Below, one piece after another: positions 21,617-35,700 of a stretch of DNA of 64,000 nucleotides (its first letter is position 1; each line of letters opens with the position of its first letter). Below the pieces are notes generated by a model. That model was not told the origin of the DNA. It saw nothing but the letters and a program-made list of their open reading frames with translations, and did no database searches. The stretch covers positions 1 through 64,000 of the forward strand of contig JANDJZ010000125.1 in assembly GCA_027943245.1 (NCBI GenBank), given 5' to 3'. A program made the position numbers and the translations under genes. The stretch comes from Acanthamoeba sp. SK_2022b (Eukaryota > Discosea > Longamoebia > Acanthamoebidae).

Positions 21617-24600
21617 GCGAGCCCGGGTCACACGTACGCGTTGGGCCGGTGGCCTCGTCGTCGTCGTCGTCCATATCCTCGCCCTCATGGCCGTCCACGA
21701 GTTCCTTGCCTCCCTTCTTGATGGGCTTGCGCTCCTTGCGCTTACCTTCCCACGCGTCCTCTTCAGTGTAGACCCACACACACAACGCACACACACACGG
21801 ACCAGAGCGTGAGCGGCCAAACGTTGGGTGCCCCCTCCCCAATGACGCAGAGAGTGGGGCGTGAGCGTACCAGAGTCGCTGTCGTCGAGATGGGAGCCCT
21901 TGCGGACCATATCTGCTTCGTCTCCTGAGGATGATGTGCGAGCAGTTATGACCTCCATTTCCATGCCACTCATTCTCTCACTCTTCGACAAGGCTGCAAG
22001 GACAGGGGGCGGCGGAGAGCGGACAACAGAGGGAAGCAAGGGTAGGTGAGGCCATTGGTGACCACAATTACACACGCCGAAACGAGTGGGTTTCGGTAAA
22101 AATTGATCATGTGCTTCCCTCCTGATGATGATGATGATGATAATAATAACAAATAGAATGATATAATAATGTGGGGAGGCGTGACGGTACTGTCGGGATC
22201 GGGTCCGGGCGTCCACTTGGGCATGTGGGGGAAGTTCTGCTTGATGTAGCTCTCCAGCGCGTTGATGGCTGAGTCCCTGTTGGTGACAGTGTAGTCCTCG
22301 TAGCCCTCCATCGGCTCGGAGCTGTAACGAACGAGCGCAAGTGGGGAGGAATCAGGGCCCGATCGCCCTCAGTTACAACCAATGAAGAGGGGCGGTACCT
22401 GAACACCATCTTGGTCATGTTGTTGTTGAGAAGAGAGCACGAGTAACCGATGTTGATGGCCGTCTCCATCTTGTCACCGGTCAACACCCACATCTTGAGA
22501 CCGGCCTGTGGATGAATCGAAACAAAGAGAGGGGGGGGGGATCAGCGAGTCGCACACGCGGCCAATCACCCCATCGACATGGGCAAAGAGGGGACAGCGT
22601 ACACTGAGCAGAGTAGCGATGGCCTCGGGCACGCCGTCCTGCAGCTTGTCTTCAATGGCGGTAGCGCCCACCAGCATCAGGTTGGTCTCGATCTCCTCCG
22701 AGACGGCATCGATCTGGAACCGCCACAGACCGACATGGTTGAGAGTAGAGCTCGTCAGCACACGAGAAACAGAGGTATGAGGCAGAGGGGGGGACTGTAC
22801 CGCAGCTTCTCGGCCGCTAATCTGGAGGGCGGCTTGGTTGTACTTGGCGTTCCACTCGTCGTAGGTGTCCTTGTCGAGCTCCTTCACGGCCAAACACAGC
22901 GTTCGGAGACCATCGGCGGCAAACATCTCGAGATGGTGCATGGTTGTTTCCTAGTAGTAGACCAACGCAATGATGGCAGCGTGAGATACAACCTGTCAGC
23001 GATCGCTAGCGCAATGGTAACGACTCACCTTGATCTCGTCCTGACCATCGGCCAGCCGGTCGTAGATCATCGTGTCGGCGCCCTTACAGAAGAGTTTGAT
23101 CTTGCCTGTGTACAAGTGTCGGGTTAGCACAACTCCAAAATCAAACTGTCGCTCCCGTCTCAGGCAAGCGAGCAGGCCACTCGCGTAGCGGGAGGGGAGG
23201 GAAGCTGTACCATCGAAGGGGTCCTCCACAATGACGGACATCCTCTTTCGGTCCGAGTTGAACTCGAGAACGTTCAGCAGCTTCCACCGCTCCTCCTCGC
23301 CGTGCACGCGGATAGAAATGGTGTGCTGGTCGCGAGCCTGCAGGCAGACAGGGAAAAAAAACGGATATCAGCAGCGGTCGCCTTACGCGAAGCAGAGATT
23401 GGCACGGCGGGCGTACATAGAACTCGAAGCCCAGCTTCTGCGCGGCCTCCACAAGGGCGGCTTCGTCGGGCGAGGCAGCCTGGTAGGTGAGCCCGTTCAT
23501 TCCGCGCGGCGCTTCCGCCACTGTAAGCCCAGAGGCCACGACGAGGTGAGCGGTCCACTACAATACATGGACCCGCCAATCGCGAGCCAACGGCCGAATA
23601 CGGTACCTCGATCGTCATCCTCGTCCTTGCGCTCGGGAACGGTGTCCTCCTCGCCCAACTGCTGCTGTTCGACGAGCACCGTATGGCACAGGCCCAAGAT
23701 GCGGAAGAACAACGCGGGGTCGGACGCCGTGTCGTGGACATCCTGCTTCAGCTCGGGATCCTTGAAAATGTACGCCTGCAGGGACAAGAATGAGAGAGGG
23801 GGGAATGGTGATGAGCTTCTCCCCGTTAAAGGGATGGCTTGGTGAAGAGAAAGTACCTCGGGGCGCTCTTCGGCTTCCTCGGCTTCGTGCTCGGTGGTGA
23901 CCTTGAAGTCGTCCTTGGTCTTCTCGTGATCGGCGTCCTCCGCGGCCTCGAGGTCATCACCGTAGGCCTTGCCCATGATGGAGCAGCGCATGAAGAACAT
24001 CTCGTTCGACGTGAGGGTGCCCGTCTTGTCGCTGAAGATGTACTCGACTTGGCCCAGCTCCTCGGCAAGATTGGAGGTGTTGGCGCGAGCGGGAGTGTTG
24101 GTTTCGGCGTGATACATCTCCGTGTCCATGTTGATCCAGAATACCTGGTGTCGTGCACATTGCGAAGGATGAGCACAGGCTTCGATCCCCGTGTGTGAGA
24201 AGGCGGGGACCAAGTACCATGACGAGCTTCACCAACTCGATGTACACGTAGAGCGAGATGGGAATGATGACGTTGCAAAGGATGAGCCAACTGGCAAAGC
24301 TGATTACGCCAATGAGCGCAGCGCTGCTCTCGATGTTCTTGAGCTGAAGATACCTGCACTCGACAAATGACAAGTTCGTTCGTTAACCGAAATTGAAAGA
24401 AAATGGGGGGGGGGGGGAAAGACATAAGAGAGAAAGGGAGTACCAGTGGTCGAAGCCCCGGGTCTCTGACCAGACGCCAGAGATGACGGCACCGATGAAA
24501 TCGACGACAATAGCAAAGACGAAAATCGTGAGGAGAGCCCTGTTCATCTCAATCTCCAGGCGACTGCGCTTGGAAGGCGGATCCCGGGCGTTCTTCATCA

Positions 24601-26025
24601 CCTTGGTGTCCATGCCGGTGAACACGACGACGCCGATGGCCCATTCCGTGTTCCTCAAGGTACAGCCCTGTCGCCCATTCGCGTATGTGAGAACTCCCGA
24701 AGGGCCCAGAGAAAGCTCAGAGGGAACGGCGAACCCTCCACAGGGTCTGCTCCAGGTTGAGCGGAATGGCGTCTTCTTCGCGGTCGTTGATGATCAGGGC
24801 ACCTTCGAAGTTGTAGAGCTCAGGGTTGGGTCGCTCGTACTTGACTTGGGCTGCCATGACGAAGAGAAGGGAGAAGAAAGGGTGAGACGTGGCCGCCCCC
24901 CCCACGCGAAAAGGGACCGCAAGGCAAAGGAGGCAGTTGTGTTACCATTCCAGCTGTTGATGGCCGAGTGCTCGTGAAGTCCATCTATCGTTTCCTCCAG
25001 CGCTTGACGGACCTTCAGGTTGGTCTCTCTGTATCAGAGGCACAACCGGGTAAGCCACAGCAGACGGCCGGAATGAACTGGTGAACGTAGCGAGGCCGTA
25101 CCCGTCAAGGTTCGCGGTCTCAAGGTAGGCGAGACCGTCTTTGTCGCTGGTGTGCAGCACCACCATGTCGGCAGGGATGGTCTCGTTGTTTCTCACCTTC
25201 AGGATGTCGCCCACGCGCACGTCCTTCCACTTGACGGGAGTCCACTCGACGCCATCGTAGAGGAGCACCTTCTGTCCGTTCACCCTCGTATCGGAAATGC
25301 GACGTTTCTGAGGTGCATGCACGGGTCAGTGGAGGGCACAGACGTAGCGTGAGTGCATTGTGGGAGAGGCAGCGTCGTACGATGTCCTCATAGGCTTCCT
25401 TGACGGCAGTCACGCACAACACGAAGACGAGCGGCACAATAGACGAAGCCGGGTTCAAAGGTGATATACCGGGAATAAGCTGTTATGACGCAGGACAAGA
25501 ACGTAATCAGTGAATTAGAAGAGGCAAAGGGGAAGCCAATCTGAAAAGAGCTGTGGACCAAGTTACCTGGATTACGGCAACGATCAAGAACCACAAATTG
25601 GCGAGTCGTTTGAATTGCTGCACAACATTGTTTTTTATAAAAAAAGAGATCAATTCCTTGCAACGCACGAAGTCGAACACGATCAGGTTCTGCCGCACCT
25701 CATAAAGATTCTTGGGCAAGAAGGTGATGGGTCCATACTTCGTGGTCGAGATGGCGTTATTCCTGTAGCGGTGGTGCTTGTTGGCTTCGCGATCATTCAC
25801 GCGAATGACTCGCTCGCCTGTCACGGGCTCGCGGCGAAGGAAGGGGAGCCACTGCGCAACCTTGGACCCGGCGATGGGCTCTATGAGGTGCTTTTCGAAC
25901 CAAGGCTTAATCCTCGTGGTGGCCGATTTCTTCTCTTTGAGCTTAATCCGCCTCTCTTTCTTCTTTCGTGTAGCTACATTTCGGAACCGGGTGACCCACT
26001 TGCGCTGGGACTCCTTCTTTTTCAT
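19402..26025 (-). CDS. P4-type ATPase, phospholipid flippase
   Basis: A large multi-exon gene for a plasma-membrane or endomembrane aminophospholipid translocase. The N-terminus is very basic ([15 protein letters not shown]) and continues with [19 protein letters not shown], a typical P4 start. The actuator motif is spread over an exon junction (ETANLDG + ETNLKV, about 25100-25020). The M4 motif [16 protein letters not shown] (about 24220-24281) is P4-type. The phosphorylation motif [15 protein letters not shown] lies at about 24000-24036, and the hinge [14 protein letters not shown] at about 21283-21325. The C-terminal six-TM block is complete ([33 protein letters not shown]). The tail is Lys-rich and acidic ([16 protein letters not shown]) with a Ser/Glu end, a possible regulatory region. 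All catalytic residues are present. A partner CDC50 subunit is expected but not in the window. Confidence 0.93.
21554..21615. repeat. (CA)31 microsatellite in P4-ATPase intron
   Basis: A perfect CA run, read as (TG)31 in the transcript of the minus-strand gene. It lies in a roughly 130-nt intron, starting about 25 nt after the donor and ending about 40 nt before the acceptor. Confidence 0.95.
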
Positions 26026-26705
26026 CTCGGACCCAAGATGAAATGGATGCCAAAAGATCTATCTCCCTTCTTCGATTGCTTTTATCTTCTTAGTTCTATC
26101 TGCCACACAAATCTGTCTCTACGGAGAGAAGGTGCGTGATGGATCGATCTGCAGTGTGGATCGATCAGGCTTCTCTTTGCTTCGCGAAAACAAGAGCGTG
26201 ACTCCTTTCGCGGCTTTCTGCCTCGCCGAGCAGAAAATTGGCCGTGGTTGGCTTCCTTCCGGAGCGGGGAGTTGTGCTTCGTCAACGCCTTCGCTGGAAA
26301 TGACAACGAAAAGCAGAGGGTGCGCCGGTAGTGCATTCTTTCAAGATTGTGAAGCAACCGACCTCGTACCCAGTTGTAGCCACACGCGCCTAAGTGCATT
26401 ATTACACGCAAAGTGGCCTACTCACGTGAGTGCATACATCAAGCCAAGTTGTAGGGATTGAGGCAAAATCAAGACAATGCATAACCAACTGCCAGCCCCA
26501 ACAGAAGCCAACCTACAACGCTGCACCAACTCCAAGTGAGTGGTGCACAGAGCTCAAGACAAAGTCGACAGTAAATCGTCGTCATGTGGTTTCCAAGGGA
26601 CTGCACAGCGGCAAGAGACTCGCCAGATACCAAACAGGCTGAGAACAAACCGCAGCACCGCCTCTCTGATATTTCGATCTGATTTTGCATCAGATTTAGT
26701 ACAAC
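26026..26705. promoter_or_regulatory. Divergent intergenic region, P4-ATPase / FERM protein
   Basis: 680 bp lie between two divergent starts and hold both promoters and leaders. Short ORFs on both strands have no family features and are ignored. A GGATCGATCTGCAGTGTGGATCGATC-like near-repeat of ATCGATC occurs around 26134-26165. No tRNA-like cloverleaf was found. Confidence 0.45.
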
Positions 26706-28333
<1,628 letters not shown>

Positions 28334-28468
28334 TACCCATCAGCCCTTCGACTCTTCCACATCTTCGGAGGATCCTCCCCCATCCCCCAGCACTTTTGTC
28401 AAGCCGCTTGTGCGTGCTCCACTTCGCTTTGTACAAACCCACACCATCAACGTTCCAAGCAGAAAAGC

Positions 28469-28493
28469 AAAAAAAAAAAAAAAAAAAAAAAAA
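28469..28493 (+). repeat. Poly(dA) tract of 25
   Basis: An uninterrupted A25 lies between the FERM stop (28333) and the next gene's ATG (28537). It could be a nucleosome-excluding poly(dA:dT) promoter element. No retrotransposition target-site duplication is obvious. Confidence 0.9.
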
Positions 28494-28536
28494 CGAGAGG
28501 GAAAACACACCCGAAGAAAGAAAGCGCATCGTCGCA

Positions 28537-29758
28537 ATGGGCCCGTTGTGGCAAGGGACACGGAAACGGGGCTGGGCTTCGTATGCAGCGTCCTCGCTCT
28601 ACACACTCCCGCTGCACTTCTTTCTCTTGGGCTGTGGGTTATACCTTCTCTATTTTGTGAGCGCGCAGTTGCATCAGGTGCGCCTCCCCCCAAGCGTTGG
28701 CAGTGTGGCTTTTGTTTGATTCACTGCCCTCGTGCTGCTTTGCCGAAACAGAGAGCCATTGATACATGCCAGCTAGCTCCCTACACACGGCACCTCAACC
28801 CCGACAATGTGGAGCTGCAAGAAGGCGGGCCCTGGGTGCCCAAGGGCGTGAGGGGGCTCCTGTTCTTCTGGGTGTTCCGTTTCGTGGTCGCCGCTATGTG
28901 GGCTGCCCTTCTTCACTTCTCTACGAACAAGAAAGGTTTGTGTGTGTCGCGCATGCACCAGACGCTCATTGCGCAACCGCGTCGCTGACTGTAGTGTTTT
29001 GTGTGAGCAGGAGTGTTGGGGAGCATAGTGCTGGTAACGGGCGGCTACTTCGTGGCGTTGACCGCCGTCGAGGAGCTAAAGCTGCGTTCAGAGGACTTTG
29101 AGTGCCACACCACCCACGCCAATGGGTTCTCTGGCCACACGTTCTACGGCGTATGGGCTCTGTGCACTCTCTACTATTACTACGCACACCTCATACACGA
29201 TATCACAGTTCAGCAGGTCGGTCCACCCCGTTGATTTGGAGAGGGGCAGGTAACTGATGGATCTCTCTGTCATTTGCTCAGGCGGCACCACCGTTGCGTT
29301 GGAAGAAGGCCAAGAAGCGCGGACATCTCAACTTCGCCACATCGTCGGCGAGCGCGTTCTCTACCACCAGCGCGCAGGCGCTGCCATCAAGAGAAACCGC
29401 TATCTCTGGTGCGACTTCTCACAGCAGAGCATGACCGATCCCTCAAGCTTACCCTGTGTGGCTTATAGAAGCAGACACACGGTCCGATGAACTCGACGCA
29501 TTGCGCCTTGAGCTTGCGGGCCTAGAGAAGCACAAGCCTCACACTTGGGAGTGGCTCGGCCCAGCGCTGGGTCTCGCGGTCGCGCTCTGTGTCGGCACAC
29601 AGCTCGTTTACACGTATCGATACGGTTATCATTCTCCCCGGCAGATGCTGTTGGCCGCAAGCATCAGCGCCCTCTACTCTTCGCTCTCTTCTCTCCTGTC
29701 CCAGGTTCTCATGCTCGCCCTACGTTCAGAACCAAGCAACAAGAATAAACGTGAATAA
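28537..29758 (+). CDS. FIT/PAP2-superfamily-like ER membrane protein
   Basis: Five exons (first 28537-28677; last starting EADTRSDELD after the acceptor near 29467) give a protein of about 300 residues. It has roughly six hydrophobic segments: YTLPLHFFLLGCGLYLLYF, GLLFFWVFRFVVAAMWAALL, GSIVLVTGGYFVALTAV, FYGVWALCTLYYYYAHLI, LGLAVALCVGTQLVY and a last one near LLAASISALYSSLSSLLS. The loop ANGFSGHTF has the SGH core of the lipid-phosphatase/FIT family (motif C2). GYHSPRQM lies where C3 would be, with the His kept but no following Asp. This matches fat-storage-inducing transmembrane (FIT) proteins, ER acyl-CoA/lipid phosphatases in droplet biogenesis, better than soluble PAP2 enzymes. A degenerate dolichyl-phosphatase is the alternative. 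The family call is moderate; substrate is unknown. Confidence 0.5.
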
Positions 29759-30020
29759 GCTTGAAGCCACGCCTCCTGCCGTATGCTGCGATCACCGATG
29801 TGCACGATGACGAGGGCCCTCTCGAGATGAGGTTGGTTTCCTACTTCAGGAGGTTTTTCCTTATTTTGTAGACGCGTGTCTCCTGACCGTTGAGGTCTTG
29901 GGGGCGCAGGCCAACGGTCGTGAAGAAGAGAGAGTCGCTACTAGGTCGAGAGAGACAAACCGCACACGTAGCACACTACCTGCGAGGAGGAGTACGAGAA
30001 CACTCGGTAAGTATCAAGCG

Positions 30021-32360
30021 ATGGAGGTAGAGGAAGAAGGACTCCACAACGAAGAGTCGCAGTTTGTGGGTGGAGTAGAGGATGAAGACGCCTTGGTAGA
30101 GCATCAGCCACCTCAGCGCCCACAGTCTCGTCAACAACGCTCATCACTACCGCAACAGAGACAGTCGCCTACCCTGCCGCGAGTTACCAGTAGCGGGGAC
30201 GCCCTGAGCCAACCTAAGCGCGTCACTAAGACGGCTGGGGGTATGGGTACCAATAGCGGCGGCGGAAGTGGAGCTGGCCGAGGGAAGCGGGAGGTACACG
30301 TAGAAGTAGAGGAGGAGGACTACGCCCAGGAGGAGGATGACGAAGACTTGAACTTCGCCGCCATGGAGAGTGGCAGCAAGAAGGCTGTCGTCGCGTCCAA
30401 AGTCAGGGGGAAGGGATGCGGAGGCAACTACTACCTCGGTACAATCCCACTCCCCCCCCCCCAATATCTCGACCAGGATGTAAGGCTAACATTTACCGCC
30501 CTGTACAGGAACCATGCCCGAGTGGTCAAACCTGGTTAAGGTGTTTGGCCCGCTGGACTTTCTCGACTACACCCTCCGTGGCTGCGGACAGGTACGAGGG
30601 CGCCCCTTAGGCAAGCAAAGCCGGTTAACTCACCGCCAGCAACTGTAGGTCTATTTCATGAACAACCCCATCACCGGGATACTCTTGTTGATTGGCCTTG
30701 TGATAGAAAAGCCGCTGCTGGCGGTAGGCTGCATTATAGGTGTGTTCACTCCCCGCGCAACTATGGCCTCGTCTCACCGCTGTATGGCTATATACCCGCA
30801 GGCTTGTTCTCGGCCACTGGGTTTGCAGCTCAGATTGGAGTGGACATCGGGGCGAGGCGAGCTGGTACCGCCCTCTCTTGGGCCACACCGCCGTTCGGTT
30901 TCCATAAACCCATTATACCGTCCTCGTGCAGGGCTGACGGGATACAATGGCATTCTTGTTGGCGCGGCCGTCGTGACCTTCATGAAACACGAGTGGGACA
31001 TTCCTACTCTCATCATCATAATTCCATACGCCTGCGTGTCGGTGGTACCGTTTCCAATTCATGAGGCGTCCGCGGTGTGACTGATATCCGACTGACATCT
31101 TTGGCCTTGGCAGATAATCTGGCTGTTCCTTGGCAATATCATGGTTGGTTCCTGGAACATTCCTCCCTTCACCCTTGCCTTCAACTTCGCGACCACGGCC
31201 CTTTTTATTGCGTACGGTTGATGCTGGCTGCGTGGCGTGGTTGAACTCATCTGACGCGATCAGTCGTCGTCGGCCCGTGCAGTTCTCTCCAGTTCAGCTA
31301 CTTCCCTTTAGCGATGTCCAGTCCGTCCCTGCCCACTACGGTACCTCACCTCCCCGGCTACCGCCTAAGCAGGCCATTCGGCGCTGATTGAATGTCGCTC
31401 CAGGCTGCGCCAGGCTTCCATTGGGACACGCAGGCCGTGTTCGAGGCCGTGTTTAAAGGCGTCGGGCAGGTCATGTTCGCAGGCAGCACTTCCAGGTGAG
31501 ACACGCTCGCCCCAGCATACACGCCCCTCTTTTTCCGCTCGCCTTTTAACGCTCTCATTCAAACCGCAGTGGTGTTATCATGACGCTGGCATTAGCCGCC
31601 TGCTCGCCGATTGCGGCGCTGATGGCCATCCTCGGTTCCTGTACATCAATAGCCCTCATGACGCTCTTTCGTTGGATCCAACCCACTGACCTCCCTGCGG
31701 CCTCAGGCATCGGCATTCTGGTCGGGTTCGCTGTGGGCGCCGATATCGCAAGCATTGAAGCCGGGCTGTGGGGCTACAACCCAGTGCTTAGCGCCATCGC
31801 CGTAGGGGTATGGAGCCTCCTTCGTTCATGTATCACCCTTGACTCTTGCTCACTTGCCTACCTCGCCACAGGGCATGTTCTACTACCCCACCATCAAGAC
31901 GTTCCTCATGACCGTCATCAACGCTGCATTCTCTGGGCTCCTGTTCGGTTTCTTCAAAGTGGCCTTTGCTCCCTGGGGGTAAAGACTCGCCCTCCGGCTC
32001 ACCAGCCCCTAACTCATGCGTGTCTCGTCTCCAACCCACTCACCTTCCGCCACAGATTGCCGGCCTTCACCTTCCCCTTCTGCTTCGCGACGCTCGTGGT
32101 GGTTGGCATCGGAAAAAGCCTTCCCGACTTTGTACGCTTCCCCCCCCCCTGTGATGATACGATGATCATCCACACAGTAGCGAGATCTCACGCTCTGGGC
32201 CACGCACGCACGCACACAGGAGCCCATCCCTCTGGCCGAGGTCACTGTCCCGGAGGAGCACCTGTGCAAGAGGTGGCAGCGAAGTAGGGGACTCTACAAC
32301 ATCCTCAACGGACCGCTCCCCTTCCTCAACAACGTGGAAAGCATCGGGACTATCAACTGA
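30021..32360 (+). CDS. UT-type urea transporter (urea channel)
   Basis: A passive urea channel with the two-fold internal repeat of the UT family. Exon 1 (30021-about 30439) encodes a long acidic, Gln/Pro-rich cytoplasmic N-terminus (MEVEEEGLHNEESQF) and splices at CTC G/GT to TMPEWSNLVKVFGPLDF. Repeat 1 has CGQVYFMNNPITGILLLIGL and LTGYNGILVGAAVV. Repeat 2 has GVGQVMFAGSTSSGVIMTLAL and LWGYNPVLSAIAVGGMFY; both carry the LxGYN filter motif. The paired WDIPPFTLAFN-type and LPAFTFPFCFA segments are also present. Repeat 2 replaces the usual NNP with GST. The stop is at 32358-32360. The next gene on the same strand is the active urea transporter DUR3, so the locus looks dedicated to urea uptake. 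The family call is confident, the exon edges less so. Confidence 0.85.
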
Positions 32361-32718
32361 CCTGACCTCGACCAGACCTGATCTGAACTGACATGACCTG
32401 ACGGCTTGTCAGTTTAAACATTGCTTTTTTATATATAAGATAAAAGAATATATATATTCCCTAATAAAAGCCTTGTTCTTTAAGCTGACAGCATGTCCAA
32501 GAACAAGGAACATTTTTGGCGCCAAATGCGCCTGTACATGAAAAGGACGAGGCTCGCCATGCTTGGTGTTTGGGCTTTGACCGCCTTCTTAGAGGGCAGG
32601 CCTGTGGAGTTGAGCTTCTACTCCGTGGTCGACAAGCCTCGCCTTCTACGTTTGGAGAGGAAGAGAAAGGAGGGGCGGCCGGCGAAGAAGGCAGAGAGAA
32701 CCACAGCGTGCGACAACC
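32361..32718. promoter_or_regulatory. UT to DUR3 intergenic region
   Basis: 358 bp that must hold the UT 3' end and the DUR3 promoter. It starts with repeated TGACCTGA-type units (32358-32404), then a TATATATA-rich AT block (32430-32460) with an AATAAA-like signal (CTAATAAAAG, about 32461), followed by a 79-codon ORF described separately. Confidence 0.5.
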
Positions 32719-32732
32719 ATGGCGGTGGATGA
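32493..32732 (+). other. 79-codon upstream ORF overlapping the DUR3 start
   Basis: MSKNKEHFWRQMRLYMKRTR... runs open from 32493 and stops at 32732, 14 bp past the DUR3 ATG (32719), in another frame. It is basic, with no known domain. If it lies in the DUR3 mRNA it would be an overlapping upstream ORF able to reduce DUR3 translation. It may equally be chance or be removed by splicing. Confidence 0.25.
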
Positions 32733-35700
32733 TGTGTTCTTCTTGCCAATCTACGTCGGTTATCTGGTGGTGCTTGGCTTTGGCGGTTTGCTAGCCGTCA
32801 TAACGTCAGTGCTGGTGCACGTCGTGTCCAACGTGGACGGCAAGACACAGGCCACGGCAGAAGGCTTCAGCACAGCCGATCGAAACGTCAAAACGGGACT
32901 CATGGGTACCCGACCTCCCGCTACAGGCTCCACTACACTCTTTATTTACACTTCAGTATCCTGCAGCGTCAGTGTTGGTATCACAGTGGACGTGGGCTGC
33001 CACTATCTTGCAGTCTACGTCGGTTGCCTACCTCTACGGCATCAGCGGCTCGTTCTGGTGCTCTCTCGTTTCCTTTTCTCGTTCCTTTTTCACCTTATCA
33101 TCCGTTCACCACAAGGCCATAACTAACCATGGCCGCATTGCTTCAGGTACGCTGCTGGAGCAACAGTGCAGGTACAACCCACCACTGGCCACCGCGCATG
33201 ACCAAGCGGCCACGCCCTTACACGCTTCCTGCTCTCTGTTGCTCGTCTAGGTGCTCTTGTTCGGTATCGTGGCCATCAGCGTGAAGCGAAAAGCGCCCAA
33301 TGCCCACACCTTCCCTGAGATCATCAAGGCCAGGTGCTCCCTCCAACCTCGTGCCTCGTCTTAGTCTCTTGACGACCGCGCCGAACCTCTTGCAACTGAC
33401 ACCTTCAACAACAACAACAACAACAACAACAGATTTGGAACCAAGCTGGCGCACAAGGTGTTCTTGGGCTTTGCCTTTTTGACCAACCTCCTGGTTACGC
33501 AGATGCTGTTGCTGGGCGGCGCGGCCGCGGTGCACCAGTTCACCGGCATGCACGTGTGGGCTGCCGCGGCGCTCATTCCTGTGGGCGTGATCATCTACAC
33601 CATGATGGGTGGCCTCAGGTATCCCGCGCCGCTCCTTGCCTCCTTCCCCGCCTTGGCTTTCGTCTCAGATGCTGACCATTCGCCTCGCCCCACAGAGCGG
33701 CCTTCCTCGCGGCGTACATGAATACGGCGTTCGTGTTCGTGCTTCTGTTGGTCATCACGTTCACGCTCTACCTCACTGACAGCGTGCTGGGTGGGCCCTC
33801 CGGCATCTACGACCGTTTGGCGGAGGTCTCCGCGCACACTCCCGTCGTCGGCAACTCTGGCGGGTCCTACTTGACCATGTCCTCGCTCGAGGGAGGTAAG
33901 CTCAAGCATTTCCGACAGCTCGGCCACCAGACTCAAGCATCTTCAAACACCATACACCACACACAACACACGCCAGGTTTCTTCGGGATCATCAACATCG
34001 TTGTCAACTTCGGAACCGTGTTCGTGGATCAGGTACTTATCGCAGCGCCGGGCGCCAAAGATGCCGACGTCCACCGGTTGATGGCACCAATTCTGAACAC
34101 ATCTTTTTCTTTCGCTCGCTTGTGGTACCACAGAGCTACTGGCAGAGCGCCATCGCTTCCAAGCCGTCGGCTGCTGTCAAGGCCTTCCTCCTGGGCGGCC
34201 TCGTCTGGTTCGCCATCCCCTTCACCCTCGCCACCTCGCTCGGCCTGGCCGGCGTCGCCCTCGGCCTCGAGCTCCCCGAGTACAAGGTGCGGGCCTGCCC
34301 CCATCTTCTTTCGTATGTCTCTGGGCTCACTGCGGCAACAGGTAAGGCAAGGAATCGTGGGTCCGCTCGTGGTGGAGCTCCTGCTGGGCAAGGCCGGGGC
34401 CCTCGGCTTCCTTCTCATGCTCTTCATGGCCGTCGTGTCCACCGGTAACTCGAAGCCCGTCTAGGTTTGTTCGCATAACACAGCACCCGCTCACACCACC
34501 ACTTCTCTGTGTTGCCGGCTGCCCGTGGCAGGCGCGGCCGAGTGCATGGCCGTCTCGTCGCTGATCACGTTCGACATCTTCCGCTCCTACATCCGGCCCG
34601 ACGCCTCGCCGACAGCGACTCTGCTGGTGCGCATACCACCCGGGCCACCCCTAGCTCTCTTGTGTTGTGTTGTGTTGTGTTGTGTTGTGTTGTGTTGTGT
34701 TGTGTTGTGTTGTGTTGTGTTGTGTTGTGCATCTGTAGAGCTCACCCCGTACACACAGGTCATCCGAGGGTCCATCGTGGGCTATGGCGTGTTCAGCAGC
34801 CTCCTGGCCCTCGTGCTCGTGCATTTTGGAATCAGCTTGGGCTACGTCTACATGCTCACCGGCATCCTCATCGGCTCCGCCGGTAACCTCCCCTTTGTCC
34901 CATCTCCCGAATCGTTTCCTCATCGACCACCCGCGTGTCACGTTGCGTGGCGACAGTCATACCAATCTCCATGCTGGTGCTGTGGGGCAAGATGAGCGAG
35001 ATCGCTTCCGTCGTCAGCTCCATCACCGGTGCGTCGCCTCGCTCGTCTGTCGACTCAATCGTGGCCCTTGCGCCGTGCCGCCCCAATCGTGGGCTGACCG
35101 TGAGGTGATTGCCAGGCATGGTGCTGGGCATCGGCGCGTGGCTGCTCACGGCCGGTCTCAAGTACGGAGAGATCACCCTCGAGACAACGGCGCACAACGA
35201 GCCCTTCCTGGTGGGCAACCTGACGTCGATCTTCAGCGGCGGCCTCATCTGCCTCGTCATCTCCCTCGTGCGACCGGACAACTTTGACTTCAGCGTCATG
35301 CGCGACTCCATCACCCTGGTCGAGGACCACGGCCACCACAAGCCCAACCCCCGGCAGTCCAACCACCGGCAGTCCCCGCCGCTGAAGATCGACGTCATGG
35401 TCGACGAAGAGGAGGAGGACGGGGCCGAGGAGGAGAAGGTCTACCTGCTCGCCCCGCCAGCGGTCGACGCCGCGGCCCGGGAGGAGGACAACGACGAGAT
35501 GCTGAAGAAGGCGCTGCGGGTGAGCATCATCGGCGGGTCGGTCCTGGCGTCGATCCTGGTCATCGCATGGCCGGCCCCGCTGGTCATCTCGGGCTACGTC
35601 TTCTCCAAGGCCTTCTTCTACGGCTGGGTGGCCTTGTCGCTGGCGTGGGGCGTCGTGGCGGGCACTGTCATCATCATCCTCCCGTGGTGGGAGTCGCGCG

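Noticed and set aside
26026..26705. Possible tRNA in the ATPase/FERM gap
   Set aside because: I could not fold a cloverleaf or find A/B-box pairs in the right spacing.
30021..32360. Split of the UT gene into two genes because of its internal repeat
   Set aside because: The two halves are the normal two-fold repeat of UT channels and join by in-phase introns.
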